NCBI GenBank assembly: GCA_034231615.1
Contig: CM067315.1
Coordinates: 10,067,915-10,131,914, forward strand
DNA: 64,000 nucleotides
Direction: 5' to 3'
From: Meghimatium bilineatum
Lineage: Eukaryota > Mollusca > Gastropoda > Stylommatophora > Philomycidae
Positions 41,057-52,424 of this stretch are shown piece by piece. The notes beneath the pieces were generated by a model. The model had not been told where the DNA came from. It did no database searches and saw only the letters and a list, made by a program, of their open reading frames with translations. Numbering within the stretch: the first letter of the stretch is position 1; the number at the start of each line of letters is the position of its first letter. The position numbers and the translations under genes are program-made.

Positions 41057-41130
41057 AATATAAATATATTTAGGATTAGGATTAGTTATGTCAAACATAA
41101 CTATCCCTAATCCTAATAAATGAATATTTA
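41057..41130. repeat. Foldback with TTAGGATTAGG arms
   Basis: Inverted repeat, arms of about 33 bp around the loop TCAAA; left arm TTTAGGATTAGGATTAG, right arm CTATCCCTAATCCTAATAAA. Homologous to the foldback at 52801-52898, and inside the hAT-like element. Confidence 0.8.
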
Positions 41131-42059
41131 AAACCATTATTGATATAATAATTACATTAATTAACTATGGAAAACGTAGGTAAGCACTAATTGCAAACAA
41201 GAACCATATTAATTTGACCTATGTCACACCTCATTCTCAGTTTGACTTATAGTTCCCTGGAATTGTGACGTGGTTGAAAAGGAGGTTAAATTGGGGTCTA
41301 AAAGTGGTGGGCTGGGGGTGAGTAAGCAAAATGTCTAAGGTGGACATCAGCAGGAAAAGTTTGGGAACCACTGGTCTAGTTTCCTTGTGAAATATTAAAT
41401 GTCAGCTTAATTGGTTAAGTTTTTTGTGTGTTTTTATTGATTTTATAATTCATCTTTTGTGTTTTTATTGGTTTTATAATTCATCTTTTATTTCACTATC
41501 ATATTTTTAAAGAGGAACCTACAGAATATCACAGTTGCCAGTGTATTGCCAGGTCCTGAAATGGGAGCAAATAATTGCAGCACTGTTTACCATTCATATG
41601 CTCAAGAAGTTATGTGTTTGACTCTGGGTTGTGCTGCCTTATTTACAAGTGCATTTTTTCACAGTTCCCTGAGTACTGAGTATTTTTATGAGCTATGAAT
41701 GGTAGTCTTGGCAGGTGGTGTGCTGCCTTGTTATGAGGCACAGAGTACATATGGAGAAATCCAATTACAGTGAAGTCAGTCCTGTACCTCTCACTTTGTG
41801 AACACCTTTTTGGGTTCAAGTCCTCTGGTGGATACTCTCCAGTTGACCTAGCTGTATTAAACAGTACCCAACTTAGTAGTGTGAGGTAGTTTATTTGAAA
41901 CATCCCAGTGACTAGGCTTGCTCAACCTTTACTTTTGTTTCATTTCTCAGGAATTGCGAGAAATAGAGTTCTTGCATCCTTTTGTCCAGTGGAAAGGATT
42001 CTTCAGTGCTTTATGTCATGCCCAGTAGAATCCAACACTCACAGATGTTCAATGATTTG

Positions 42060-42430
42060 AGAATTCATTAATTCATTAGTACCATGCCTTCCGGCGTAGG
42101 CAATCATGTCTCTCCACACTCCTCTGTTTGTTATACATTTAAATATAGTTTCTGATGATTCTGCATCATACTAGGCTTTCAAGTCATCCAACATTTTCTC
42201 ACATTGTCTTCTTCTCATGACATGACCTAGAAACTGTGATTGTCGTCTTCTAATACAGTTAATAAGTTCTCTATTTGAGTTGGCCAGTTGTAGAATTATA
42301 ACATTACTCTTTTTAGCTGTCCATGATATTTTCAACATTCTTCTATAAAACCACAACTCTGTGTTCCCCAGATGTTTTCTTGCAATTGTCCATGCTTCAC
42401 TACCATATAATGAGAATAGACCTTACTATT
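42060..42430 (-). mobile_element. LINE remnant (RT C-terminal region)
   Basis: Antisense frames SEAWTIARKHLGNTELWFYR, RMLKISWTAKKSN and QFLGHVMRRRQ, then WRDMIAYAGRHGTNEL. Broken after DDLKA. Confidence 0.75.
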
Positions 42431-42444
42431 ACTATAGGAAAGTT

Positions 42445-42700
42445 TTCTTTTTCTGCATTCATTCTAAAACTTCTGCAGATTAGCAAAATGTAGTCCAGAA
42501 AATGGAATGTATTGTGTTACAGTTTACAGCTTAACATATGTGCCTTTCTGCCTGACAGATCTAACTTCAGCATAGTCAATGGGTCACTTTGACATGCTGT
42601 GGGATGGGACAGCCAACTCCATACCCCAAACCTCCTTAGTCACCTCTTACGAAATGCCTGGTAGGTAACAGTGTTGGTATTCTTTGCTCCCGATAACACA
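42445..42700 (+). repeat. Dispersed repeat R2
   Basis: About 250 bp: TCTGCATTCATTCTAAAACT, ATGTAGTCCAGAAAATGGAA, TGGGTCACTTTGACATGCTG, CCTCCTTAGTCACCTCTTAC, GTGTTGGTATTCTTTGCTCC. Related to R1 at its left end. Other copies: 7690-7850, 27714-27890 and 56040-56280 (plus); 1085-1300, 2155-2400, 43590-43780 and 50040-50380 (minus or partial). Confidence 0.72.
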
Positions 42701-42897
42701 CCGATATTGAGAGAAGTAAAAACATAATTGTATGGAAGTTTCTGTGGGACTTCCACAAAAAGAAAGCCTTATTATATAGAAGGTATGTCATGTACTTGAG
42801 GCTTACTGTTGTATGGTGGTTGGTCCTGATGAGAACTGCAGACCTTCCACAATGCAGAAGCAGAGCAGTAGATTTACACAATTTCCTACTGGTATGA

Positions 42898-43052
42898 AGT
42901 TCTTCAGCGTTTATTCTCAAACTCATTCTAGATTTCTCTTGTAACACGACAATGGACTTAGAAGATTTACGGTTGGATGTAGTCCAGAAAATGGAAATGC
43001 ACAGTGTCACTATTTTAAATGCGCCAATGACCTACACATCCGTATTTGGCGG
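42898..43052 (+). repeat. Dispersed repeat R1
   Basis: Diverged copy: TTCTTCAGCGTTTATTCTCA, GGATGTAGTCCAGAAAATGG, ACACATCCGTATTTGGCGG. Confidence 0.7.
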
Positions 43053-43261
43053 AAGTGACAATTGACTTTACTCATTCTCGTCTCAACTATCCAGCCCGTA
43101 TGTTGTGAATCACGGATTGAAATTCTAATAACATATGATACATATCATTTTTCTAAAAAGAAATGTAAACTGTTGCCATTTAGTTGAAATGTTGCCTGTG
43201 CTTGTGTTTTATCCTTAGTACATCGTTTTTATTATTGGTAACATTTTAATTAATTTGCCTG

Positions 43262-43455
43262 TATTATGGCAATTTATTTCCATCATTAGGCCATCTTCCA
43301 TTCATAAAATTATGTAATCTCTGACCATTATAGATTAGAGTCTGAACATTTATGGGTCTCTGGCCACAGTTGCAAAGATAATTTAGTTTAGTAAATCGAT
43401 AACCAAAGTATGATTTTCCTCTCATCTTGGTGTAAATAGTAGCTGTTATACTCGC
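43262..43455 (-). mobile_element. LINE C-terminal fragment (copy 1)
   Basis: Antisense [20 protein letters not shown] then [15 protein letters not shown], a LINE tail with Cys motif. About 85-90% alike to 59650-59839, which abuts the SCP2 exon. Confidence 0.72.
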
Positions 43456-43799
43456 ATTACAGTGTTATTACAGCTCCCAAATTTCATACTTGTTGGGTTG
43501 TCAGGTGTACCTGACACTGGTGACTTGATTTCTGTTATTGTCAGTGTATTGCCAGGGTATAAAAGAAGAGTAAAGACTGACAACACTGCAACCTGGCATG
43601 CATGTTGTAAGAGACTGCTGAGGATGTTTTTAGGTATGGCCTTGACTGTTCCATCCATATAAAAGATCATTTTAGTGACCCAATAGCAATCCTTTAGTTG
43701 GATGTGTCAATATGAAAAATACACACATCGCAGCTTAGCTCTAAACCATGACATGGTGCATTCTTGACTACTTTTGACAGAAGATGATTTCTGCCCTAT

Positions 43800-44650
43800 T
43801 ATTTTTTCATAATTGTTCAGATTTGAAACAAAACTCTCCACGTATTTCATCAGAACTTGGACTGTTTACGTAAACCACAATAAAAGATTGGCCATACAGT
43901 TAGCATACCCCCTTCGGAGTGTACTTGTCTCCCTTTATCACAAAAAAGCTATATTTTAAATGCCTGTTTCATACCTGTATATAAACAATGTATATAATTG
44001 TTCCGCAGACGTAATTCAAATGTTGATACTATGAATGATATAAATTTGTAACTATATATTGTTGTTATTACACCACTGAGGGTACTGTAGTTAACAGTGG
44101 TCATGTTAAGTAAGTCAACATTCTTGTATTTATGATGTCAAACTAAATTTAAGATGTGTCAGGCTGTCAGCTAGTTCTACTTGTGTAACTTTATTATGAG
44201 ACTGATAGGCATTCATGGACATTCATTGGTTTAAAAATTCATATAGCCACATTCTCAGAAATCAAAAGGGAAATGTGGCTGAAGAGATGGGGAAAATGGT
44301 CTGACTGGTCAAAATATATTTAGTGAAATGATCTGACCAAAAGATACCATAAAATACTGTGCCAGAGAAATCAATCCTATATCTTTTAGTTTTGATCAGG
44401 ACATGCTAGAGGCAATAGCCATTTATGCAGTATCAGCCGCCAGCTACTGCTCATGTATAGATTATGCTCTCATCCCAACTAAACACCCCCTCATGATGTG
44501 CCCTTGCCTCTCAATCGACAGGGAACAATGTAAACAGAGACATGTTACTAACTATATGGATTTCTAAGACTTGCAAAGACCTGCATTTATTTAAAGAATT
44601 TCAGTGAGCTACCAAGTGTTGATTCAACTCAGTAGCAATTGGGCATCAAT
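43800..44650. other. Intergenic stretch with no recognised feature
   Basis: No open frame of note, no tandem repeat and no similarity to other parts of the window that I can see. Confidence 0.5.
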
Positions 44651-44659
44651 GTATATTGG

Positions 44660-44785
44660 AACATCAACAGCTCATGTAAAAGATGGATCATACAAGGCAC
44701 ACAGGAAGACTATTTCCAGAGAACTCTTCTACCACTGACCCCACAAGGCAAACAAGGGCCACATCGTATAGATAGATAGAACAGC
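44660..44785 (+). mobile_element. LINE 3' end, family with RPCKRW motif
   Basis: Short copy: AGAAGACTATTTCCAGAGAA then CTCTTCTACCACTGACC and a GATAGATAGA end. Truncated to about 125 bp. Confidence 0.6.
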
Positions 44786-45082
44786 TCACAATTAAATCAA
44801 AAGAAATATATGATAGTTTACAATAACAGACTGAATTAACATTTCAACCAAAAGGTCTATATCAATTTTTATTTTAAAATACAGAACAAACAATCATATA
44901 TTATTGCAAATGAACTAGACTGCAAACATTTGAAACCCAATGAGATAGAAAATCAGCAAAAAGTCAACTGAGAAAACACATGCATAAACTAGCAAGTCTT
45001 GGAAATTATTATCGTGTATATGAACATAAAATGGAGTGATTTTATCACAAATAGCAACCAAAGAAATGAAGCCAAGAATATG

Positions 45083-45355
45083 TTTCAAGTGATATAAGAA
45101 AATGAAGATTGAAATACCTGGGACACACTCTTAGATAAGATGAAAACAGACTGAATCAACAAGCCCTTATGTGGACACCTGAGGGGAAAAGAAAAAGAGG
45201 AAGACCCAAAATTACCCAAAAAAGCAGCATACTTAAAGGAGGAGAAATAATAGGTTGCAAGTCCATACAAAAACTAAAAGTACAACCAGCGATCGCAACG
45301 CATGAAGAATATCAAAATCTTTGCCCAATATGCCGCCTGTGACACGAAAGGAACA
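45083..45355 (+). mobile_element. LINE 3' end fragment
   Basis: Decayed frames GHTLR-DENRLNQQALMW and GKRKRGRPKIT, ending near CACGAAAGGAACAAACTAAC. Several stops. Confidence 0.65.
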
Positions 45356-45535
45356 AACTAACTAATGTTTGTCATCTGCTGACAGTCACAAAGTATTGAT
45401 TGATTCAAAGAGAAAGATGTGAAGCCTGTTCAGTTTGGATGTTTCTGATATTATTGCTGTGCTTTAACTAATTTATGCAGCTATTTCGTTCTTCTAAATT
45501 ATATCTGATTGGAGCAGAAATATTCCCAGTTAACT

Positions 45536-46165
45536 TGATTTTAAATACTTAGGTTCTTATATAAGAAGTGATGGAAGATCTAACAAAGAAATCAAGATGA
45601 GACTTCAAGAGGCCTTGGCTACAATATCCAGATTAAACATCATATATGATAGACAGAATAAGTAAACAGTTAAGATCAACCTATCCAATACTTTATAATA
45701 ATACCTATTCTGTTGTATGGATGTGCGAATTGGACAATTACAGGGAACGTAGAAACATACAGGCATCTGAAAATATGTTACAGATGAAAGTATTGCGCAT
45801 GAATTTTACAGAATATAAAACCAATATATATATATATGTGAGAAACAAAATAAATGATCTTTCATGTCAACAAGATCATCCTCTGGTAATGGGGTGAAAT
45901 GTCACAGACTTGTGTGGTGACAGCAAGTAGTAAGGCATAATTTCCTTTCCAAGATTGTCCTGTAGGGTGTTGACATTAAGACATTTGATGTTGGGAGAAA
46001 AAAAACAGCAAAGGAAAGTATGGATTTATAATATGAAAGACTGGGCAAGATTCAGTTTCCTTACTCTCAAACAAGGAACTGATAGCAGAACCATGACAGG
46101 ATTATTGTATGATTATTTTCCAACATGGCACTCCCATGACCCTGAAGAGTTATGGATTTTATCAT
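45536..46165 (+). mobile_element. LINE remnant (RT C-terminal region)
   Basis: Frames DFKYLGSYIRSDGRSNKEIK, MRLQEALATISRLN, then decayed LLYGCANWTIT-like, YKTNIYIYVRNKINDL. Related to the antisense pieces at 51785-52195 and 58915-59280 (KTNVYVRNKV). Confidence 0.7.
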
Positions 46166-46383
46166 GATTCCCAACAGCAATTTACAGCTGTGAAACATGA
46201 GCATTTAAATAGTGACATAGAGTATTGTTTCTTGTATAAAATAGAGGGGTATGGTCTTGCTGGCTGTTAGATAGATCATATGTACTCACTGCAGCAAAAC
46301 TGAAATCCAACAGGTAAAGTTTGAAACAGGGTAATGAAGTCCTGCTATTCACTGGGAACACACATAATCACACACATACACAT

Positions 46384-46735
46384 CTTGCTGGCTGAAAGAT
46401 AAGAGCAGTGTGATCTTGATGGCTACAAGATAAGAGCAGTGTGATCTTCATGGCTACAAGATAAGAGCAGTGTTATCGTGATGGCTACAAGATAAGAGCA
46501 GTGTGATCTTGATGGCTAGAAGATAGAGCAGTGTGATCTTGATGGCTACAAGAGAAGAGCAGTGTGATCTTGATTGCTACAAGATAAGAGCAGTGTGATC
46601 TTGATGGCTACAAGATAAGAGCAGTGTGATCTTGATGGCTAGAAGATAGAGCAGTGTGATCTTGATGGCTGCAAGAGAAGAGTTGTGTGATTTTGCTGGC
46701 TGAAAAATAAGAGCAATGTGATCTTGATGGCTGCG
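46384..46735. repeat. 31-bp minisatellite, about 11 units
   Basis: Unit TGATGGCTACAAGATAAGAG plus CAGTGTGATCT with single-base variants, in the IPO13-SCP2 intergenic region. Confidence 0.9.
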
Positions 46736-46839
46736 AGTTCAAGCTTTTAAAGGTTAGCTCACATCTAGAAATATTTATGTAAAGATGATGATGTGTGAAG
46801 GTAGATGCTGCATGATATTGAGAACTGTCTCAGTTTAGA

Positions 46840-47195
46840 TGCTTGTAGTAGATTATTGTGTGAGAATCCAGATGTTGAAGTAGATTATTGTATGGGAATC
46901 CAGATGTTGAAGTAGATTATTGTATGAGAGATTGTATGAGAGTCCAGATGTTGAAGTAGATTATTGTATGAGAGTCCAGATGTTGAAGTAGATTATTGTA
47001 TGAGAATCCAGATGTTGAAGTAGATTATTGTATGAGAGTCCAGATGTTGAAGTAGATTATTGTATGAGAGTCCAGATGTTGAAGTAGATTATTGTATGAG
47101 AGTCCAGATGTTGAAGTAGATTATTGTATGAGAATCCAGATGTTGAAGTAGATTATTGTATGAGAATCCAGATGTTGAAGTAGATTATTGTATAA
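46840..47195. repeat. 32-bp minisatellite, about 11 units
   Basis: Unit CCAGATGTTGAAGTAGATTA plus TTGTATGAGAGT, with GAGAATCC variants. It starts about 100 bp after the 31-bp array but is unrelated to it. Confidence 0.92.
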
Positions 47196-47905
47196 GAATT
47201 ACTATGATTCTTAGAAGAGATAAAGGTTGTTTGAGAATTTCTATGATGTTTGGAGTAAATCATTTAAAGCCTGAGATTGTGGAAGATAAGAAGCTGCTAG
47301 ATCATGTTTGAACACAGATATGGGTCTCATCAACATGCAAGAATTACACACAGTAGCATCACATCGCTGGAACTGGAGAGCTCTCGATTCTGCCCTATGC
47401 TCCACATTCAGCTCTGAAAGAATGTAGATGATAGTTAATGTAATCAAAATAGAATATTGTTCTTTTTGAGTTTGTTTCAATTCCCAGGAATTACAAACAA
47501 CAAAGTTCTTGTTTCCTGCAGTTTCTTTTATAACCAGAAGACTCAAACTCAGTGGTACGCAATATTTTGAGAAGTAGCTACCTGCTCGGACGTCTATGAG
47601 TGTATGTAGAAGGTATATTCCACACCATTTTGTATGCGGGCATCCAGTCGCATGATTCTTGATTAGAAAACTTACAGTATGCCACATACTCATAAGTGCT
47701 TCTCTCTACATTCTAGCAGCCTTGCAAGAGTATGCAGACTCAATGTCTGTCAGATGTTAATTATGTGGTTGGATATTTCTAAAGGACACATTTCTCCTTG
47801 TCATCTTTGATCATTCCCATTTCTGTCATTCTTTGTATATGCACATTATCACCACCAGCATCATCTTCTCCACTCTGTAGTAAATCAATGTCTTATCTTT
47901 ATTCA

Positions 47906-48506
47906 ATACTGAGCCATCAACCAACTTTTTTCAATTTCAGTACTGAGCCATCAACTAACTTTTTTCAATTTCAGTACTGAGCCATCAACTAACTTTTTTC
48001 AGTACTGAGCCATCAACTAACTTTTTTCAGTACTGAGCCATCAACCAACTTTTTTCAATTTCAGTACTGAGCCATCAACTAACTTTTTTCAATTTCAGTA
48101 CTTAGCCATCAACTAACTTTTTTCAGTACTGAGCCATCAACTAACTTTTTTCAATACTGAGCCATCAACTAACTTTTTTCAGTACTGAGCCATCAACTAA
48201 CTTTTTTCAATACTGAGTCATCAACTAACTTTTTTCAATTTCAGTACTGAGCCATCAACTAACTTTTTTCAATTTCAGTACTTAGCCATCAACTAACTTT
48301 TTTCAGTACTGAGCCATCAACTAACTTTTTTCAATACTGAGCCATCAACTAACTTTTTTCAATACTGAGCCATCAACTAACTTTTTTCAATACTGAGTCA
48401 TCAACTAACTTTTTTCAATTTCAGTACTGAGCCATCAACTAACTTTTTTCATATTCAGTACTGAGCCATCAACTAACTTTCTTCAATTTCAGTACTGAGC
48501 CATCAC
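47906..48506. repeat. 28/34-bp minisatellite with acceptor-like motif
   Basis: Short unit AGTACTGAGCCATCAACTAA plus CTTTTTTC; the long unit adds AATTTC. About 20 units. Long units read CAACTAAC, then a T tract, then TTTCAG, which resembles a branch point, pyrimidine tract and 3' splice site on the plus strand. Confidence 0.93.
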
Positions 48507-48733
48507 ACAGCAAGTCCTGTTTAGGGTTACTGTTAAAACCTATCAATGTAAAAGAAAAAATTTCAATAAACAAAAGAAGAGCTTTTTTCAACATTCTGGT
48601 ACCAATGGGATATTTTTTTAAAAACATGTAAACATTAAACAGGAATGTGTTACAGGAAGATACTAATTTTATATTAATATCTGTTTGGTTTTCTTACAGC
48701 AAGATACTAATTTAAATTAATATCTTTGTTGGG

Positions 48734-48820
48734 TTTTCTTACAGCAAGATACCAAATAATCAATTTTCATTAATAATAATCAATAATCAACCATTATTTG
48801 GTGTGTCTTGCTGTAAGAAA
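48734..48820. repeat. Hairpin next to a 55-bp duplication
   Basis: Arms TTTCTTACAGCAAGATACCA (left) and TGGTGTGTCTTGCTGTAAGAA (right; the last base aside) enclose an AT-rich loop of about 32 bases. The TTTTCTTACAGCAAGATAC block is also duplicated upstream at about 48690. Confidence 0.75.
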
Positions 48821-49535
48821 GACGTCTAAAAATAATCACATTTAGATTTTGATTTTTTGTGTTTGATTTCACGTGTTTCTTGAAAAAGGTCCCAGTTCGA
48901 CTGGAACGTGGGGAAAAAATCATTATGTTTATTGCTAATTTTTTTTTTTTACATTGATAGTTAGGCTTTAACAGATATAGTATTTGTGTGCATGCGGTTG
49001 CGTCTGTGGGTCTCACCTTACAAACCAACCATGCAACAGAAAACCTTAGTAGATGACATGCCTTTATATTGAAGTTATCTTCTTATATAAGCTTCATGGC
49101 ATACCATCTATACAATCCCATAGTCGTAACCTTCGATAACAGTTACCATGTTGTTCCGATAGGCCGATGTTGTGCTTGAACTAGTTACGGGCACAGTGTT
49201 GGTGGGCGGAACAACAAAGAAACCTGTCACAAGGGCCAGAGTTGTGCCCTGATGTTGACATCTGTTTAGTTGACATTAGACTCGAAACACCATTGATACG
49301 GATGTCTGCTGGAACAGAGGGCGGAGCACTTATGGGAATGCCCCATGTGCTGTGAGGCCAGTTTCTAATTAAGATAAGATATAGTATTTCTGCTCATTTG
49401 TTTGGTTACTGCGGCACACTCCACTTTGTCAGAAATCTTCTGATATTTTGGTTATTTATGTTACACTTTAAAGTCAGGTTGTCAACATCTTCAAAAAAAA
49501 GCATCCTTCTGAGGAACTGGTCATGTGTTCGCTCG

Positions 49536-49683
49536 TCAGTCACACAAAACTAAAGTAAAACATGTTCTCAGCTCTTCTGTCACCCAAAACTAAAGTAATA
49601 CATGTTCTCTGCTCGCCAGTCACACAAAACTTAAGTAATACATGTTCTCTGATCATCAAGTCACACAAAACTAAAGTAAAACG
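49536..49683. repeat. About 40-bp tandem repeat, 4 units
   Basis: Units of GTCACACAAAACTAAAGTAA then TACATGTTCTCTGCTCGCC with indels. Confidence 0.75.
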
Positions 49684-49739
49684 TTCAGAAATTTATGTTG
49701 CATACATTCTCAAACTCATGCTGATTAATAGAAATTAGT

Positions 49740-50030
49740 TCAGATTACTTTTATAGTCATGTGGGTGTTGAGGGTAATGAGCAGGCCGATATAGTGGTGA
49801 GCATGGTCAGTGTCAATAGGTCCATCAGTAGATTGATCTGATATAGCTAATGAGTTAAAGGATCTTGTCCACTGAGCTTTTCAAAAGTGTGGATCATGGT
49901 CACTCCCAAGACAGATTGGTTTAAAGATCAGAACAGCCCGTAAAGAGAAGCACAATGAATATACGAAGAGACTTATAAATCATCGAACTGGAACTGTCGG
50001 CCGCTACACTCTGGTGGATGCCAATGCTAA
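49740..50030 (+). mobile_element. LINE RNase H tail fragment
   Basis: Broken frames SHVGVEGNEQADIVVSM (the RNase H end motif) and NHRTGTVGRYTLVDA. Similar in type to 63340-64000 but on the other strand. Confidence 0.55.
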
Positions 50031-50552
50031 CCTGAACATAACTTACAGTTCCAGCCAACACCAAATCTCCTTAGTCGAGTCTCTTACAACATGATGATAA
50101 CCGGTAGTCATAACTTACAGTTCCAGTCAACACCAAAATCTCCTTAGTCTCTTACAACATGCATGGAAGATTATAGTGTTACCATTAAAATCACTTATAG
50201 CCTGTCCTATCTCCAGTGTGTTGCTGAGGAGCTCAAAAGTAGAGCAAAGAATAACAACTCTTTCAAGTATGTTGTACTAGGAGACTATGGGGTGAAGTTG
50301 GCTGTCACATCCCACACACGGTGATAGAAATCGTGCTTGAGTCAGATGGTCAGGCAGAAAGCAGCAGATATTACTGTAAACCAATGCATGTTCTCTGAAC
50401 TATATCCTGATAATTTCAGCAGTTTGAGAGTGAACAAAGCATTCCTTCCTATTCTAACTTTCTAAGGAAAAAAAGACTAGATACAACTGAACTTTGTTCA
50501 GGCAACAGTTCCGAATGTATATTGTGATCATCATAAAGAAAAAAACAAATAT

Positions 50553-50710
50553 AAAGTAATAAACAAGTTGACAATATATATTTGTTTAATTGTAAAAAGA
50601 AAGTTCACATTTCAGGCAATAAAACAAATTTTATAGTAATAAACAAGTTGACAAATATATATTTGTTTAATTGTAAAAAGAAAGTTCACATTTCAGGCAA
50701 TAACACAAAT
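50553..50710. repeat. About 80-bp tandem duplication
   Basis: Two near-identical copies containing TAATAAACAAGTTGACAA, TTTGTTTAATTGTAAAAAG and AAGTTCACATTTCAGGCAAT. Confidence 0.85.
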
Positions 50711-50769
50711 GTTAAAATCCATCTTTATTATACATTTTTAATGTTTAAAAAAATTTGATTTTTAAATCA

Positions 50770-50955
50770 TTAAACAAAGCTGTTGAAGACCTTACTTGAG
50801 AGTAAAATCGAAAGGAAGCGAGCAACAGGAAGGCAGATATACAAGTGGGAGAGTAACATCACAAGATGAACCACCAAAACAAGAGACGGAATGTTGGAGG
50901 TCTGTTGCAGCCAACCTTCACTGAGACGGCACTTCATGATGATGATAAATCAACC
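50770..50955 (+). mobile_element. LINE 3' end with ATG-rich tail
   Basis: KTLLESKIERKRATGRQIYK, WESNITR, TRDGMLEVCCSQPS, ending CATGATGATGATAA. Nearly identical in layout to 24060-24270. Confidence 0.75.
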
Positions 50956-51407
50956 TAACTTAATAAGAGTGCCATCTGTTCATATTGGTCAGCATTTTAT
51001 TAATGACATTCATTAATGATATATATAACTCCTAACGAAAAAATGTGTAACAAATTTGTACAACTGCTGCCAGATTGGCCTAACAACTATTTATTGATTT
51101 GGCAAATTGGACTCAGTTATGTTTGCATGAATTAGCATATGATCTGATAAAATGGTAGGTTAGAATTTTATAAATTAAACGCTATGAGTGCATATCTGAT
51201 CTATCTATTCTGATTTACCTCCACTTGGAGCACAAGACACATTTAACATCTTTCTACAATTTCAAAAATGTACTTTCGTGGTACCCCCAGTCAAAAGAAA
51301 TGCCCCGAATTTCCATTTAAATTCTGTCTATGTTGCTGTCAAAGTATGTGTTACAATTGTTGGGGTGTTTCGCCTAGTGCAGTCTGACCATTAATAGCAC
51401 TTTAAAT

Positions 51408-51485
51408 TTCAGCTTTCATTCTCAAATTCAGTCTGGATCTCCTTCAATGACCTTTCTAGATTTCCAGCAGGATGCAGTCCAGATT
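51408..51485 (+). repeat. Dispersed repeat R1, partial
   Basis: CAGCTTTCATTCTCAAATTC to TTTCCAGCAGGATGCAGTCC; the second half is missing. Confidence 0.65.
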
Positions 51486-51784
51486 GTGTAGTTGTAGGAC
51501 AGGTACGCTAAGTGTTTCACCGGAGATTAATTTCATGAAATCTATAGCTAGCAAACAGAGAAATGATGACAAGGACTGCTGTACATTCCATTCCTTTGCG
51601 TGATTTCTGTATAAGATTTGTGATGGATGATTTTGAAATAAACAAACTGCATCAAAGCAGATACAGTAGAATTCCCCTACAGCACATACATAATTAGAAA
51701 ATGTCTGCTATTACATAAATATGTTTAGTCTGGATAAAGTTGTTATAATGGAATATGACTACATACAAATCAATCAATAAACCC

Positions 51785-52195
51785 ATAACCCTTCAGGGTC
51801 GTAGGGGTACCACATTGGATGCTTCAGCACACAGAGTCCTCCAGCGAATTCTATCCTCAGCGATGCGGATGAGTGTGGAATTATCTTGCCCTATCCATTC
51901 CTTGATGTCTGTCCATGCCTTTATTTGCCCTCCTCTGCTTCTTCCACTCTCGACAGTTCCGTGCAGTATTGTTTTTGACAAGGAATGGTGCCTGCATACA
52001 TGTCCGAACCATGCTAGTTTTCGTCGTTTCACTATTGAAAGCAATGGCTCCTGAAGACCTGCACACATCTCTACTTTATTTCTTACGTACACATTGGTCT
52101 TATGTTCCCTATAGGAAATTCGTAGAATTCTTCTGCAGCATTTGTACTCGAAAGCCTGTAATCTTCTCTCCATGTCCGCAGTGAATAAATAATAA
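51785..52195 (-). mobile_element. LINE remnant (RT C-terminal region) below SCP2
   Basis: Antisense FEYKCCRRILRISYREHKTN, VYVRNKVEM, KRRKLAWFGHVCRHHSLSKT, then RIRWRTLCAEASNVVPLRP and stop. It begins about 140 bp past the SCP2 stop codon, so it may be part of the SCP2 3' untranslated region. Confidence 0.8.
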
Positions 52196-52331
52196 AGCAT
52201 AGTAAATAATTCACCTCTTTAAAATTAATGCTGTCAAGATGGGACATTCAAAATAAATCTGTTTAAGCTGGTCTATGAAAATGTATTATCACAAATGTTC
52301 TTATATGAAATGGGAATGTCAGTCTGATGAC

Positions 52332-52424
52332 TCAGAGCTTGGAACCAGACTTTGGTTGTATGTCCTTGATTTTCATAGCCAATCCAATATTGCCAGTGAT
52401 TTTGAGTTTGCCTTGAAAGAATGC
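52332..52424 (-). CDS. SCP2: SCP2 terminal exon with PTS1
   Basis: Minus-strand acceptor CTTGTCATTCAG; 30 codons and TGA. Reads [20 protein letters not shown] then [10 protein letters not shown]. The vertebrate protein ends AKL; SKL here is the prototype peroxisomal import signal. No clear AATAAA is seen on this strand in the first 250 bases after the stop. Confidence 0.95.
   Translation of the reverse strand, partial: AFFQGKLKITGNIGLAMKIKDIQPKSGSKL

Larger units (their letters stand above)
39903..41373. mobile_element. hAT-like non-autonomous element, about 1.47 kb
   Basis: Perfect 16-bp terminal inverted repeats CAGTGGTTCCCAAACT, a typical hAT end. It is flanked by 8-bp direct repeats GTCTAACT (39895-39902) and GTCTAGTT (41374-41381), 6 of 8 bases equal. 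No transposase frame is seen. It contains repeat R3 (40085-40275), a piggyBac-like MITE (40525-40869) and a foldback (41057-41130). Confidence 0.8.

Noticed and set aside
41805-41830. B-box-like GGTTCAAGTCC
   Set aside because: No convincing A box at the right distance upstream, so neither a tRNA gene nor a SINE is called.
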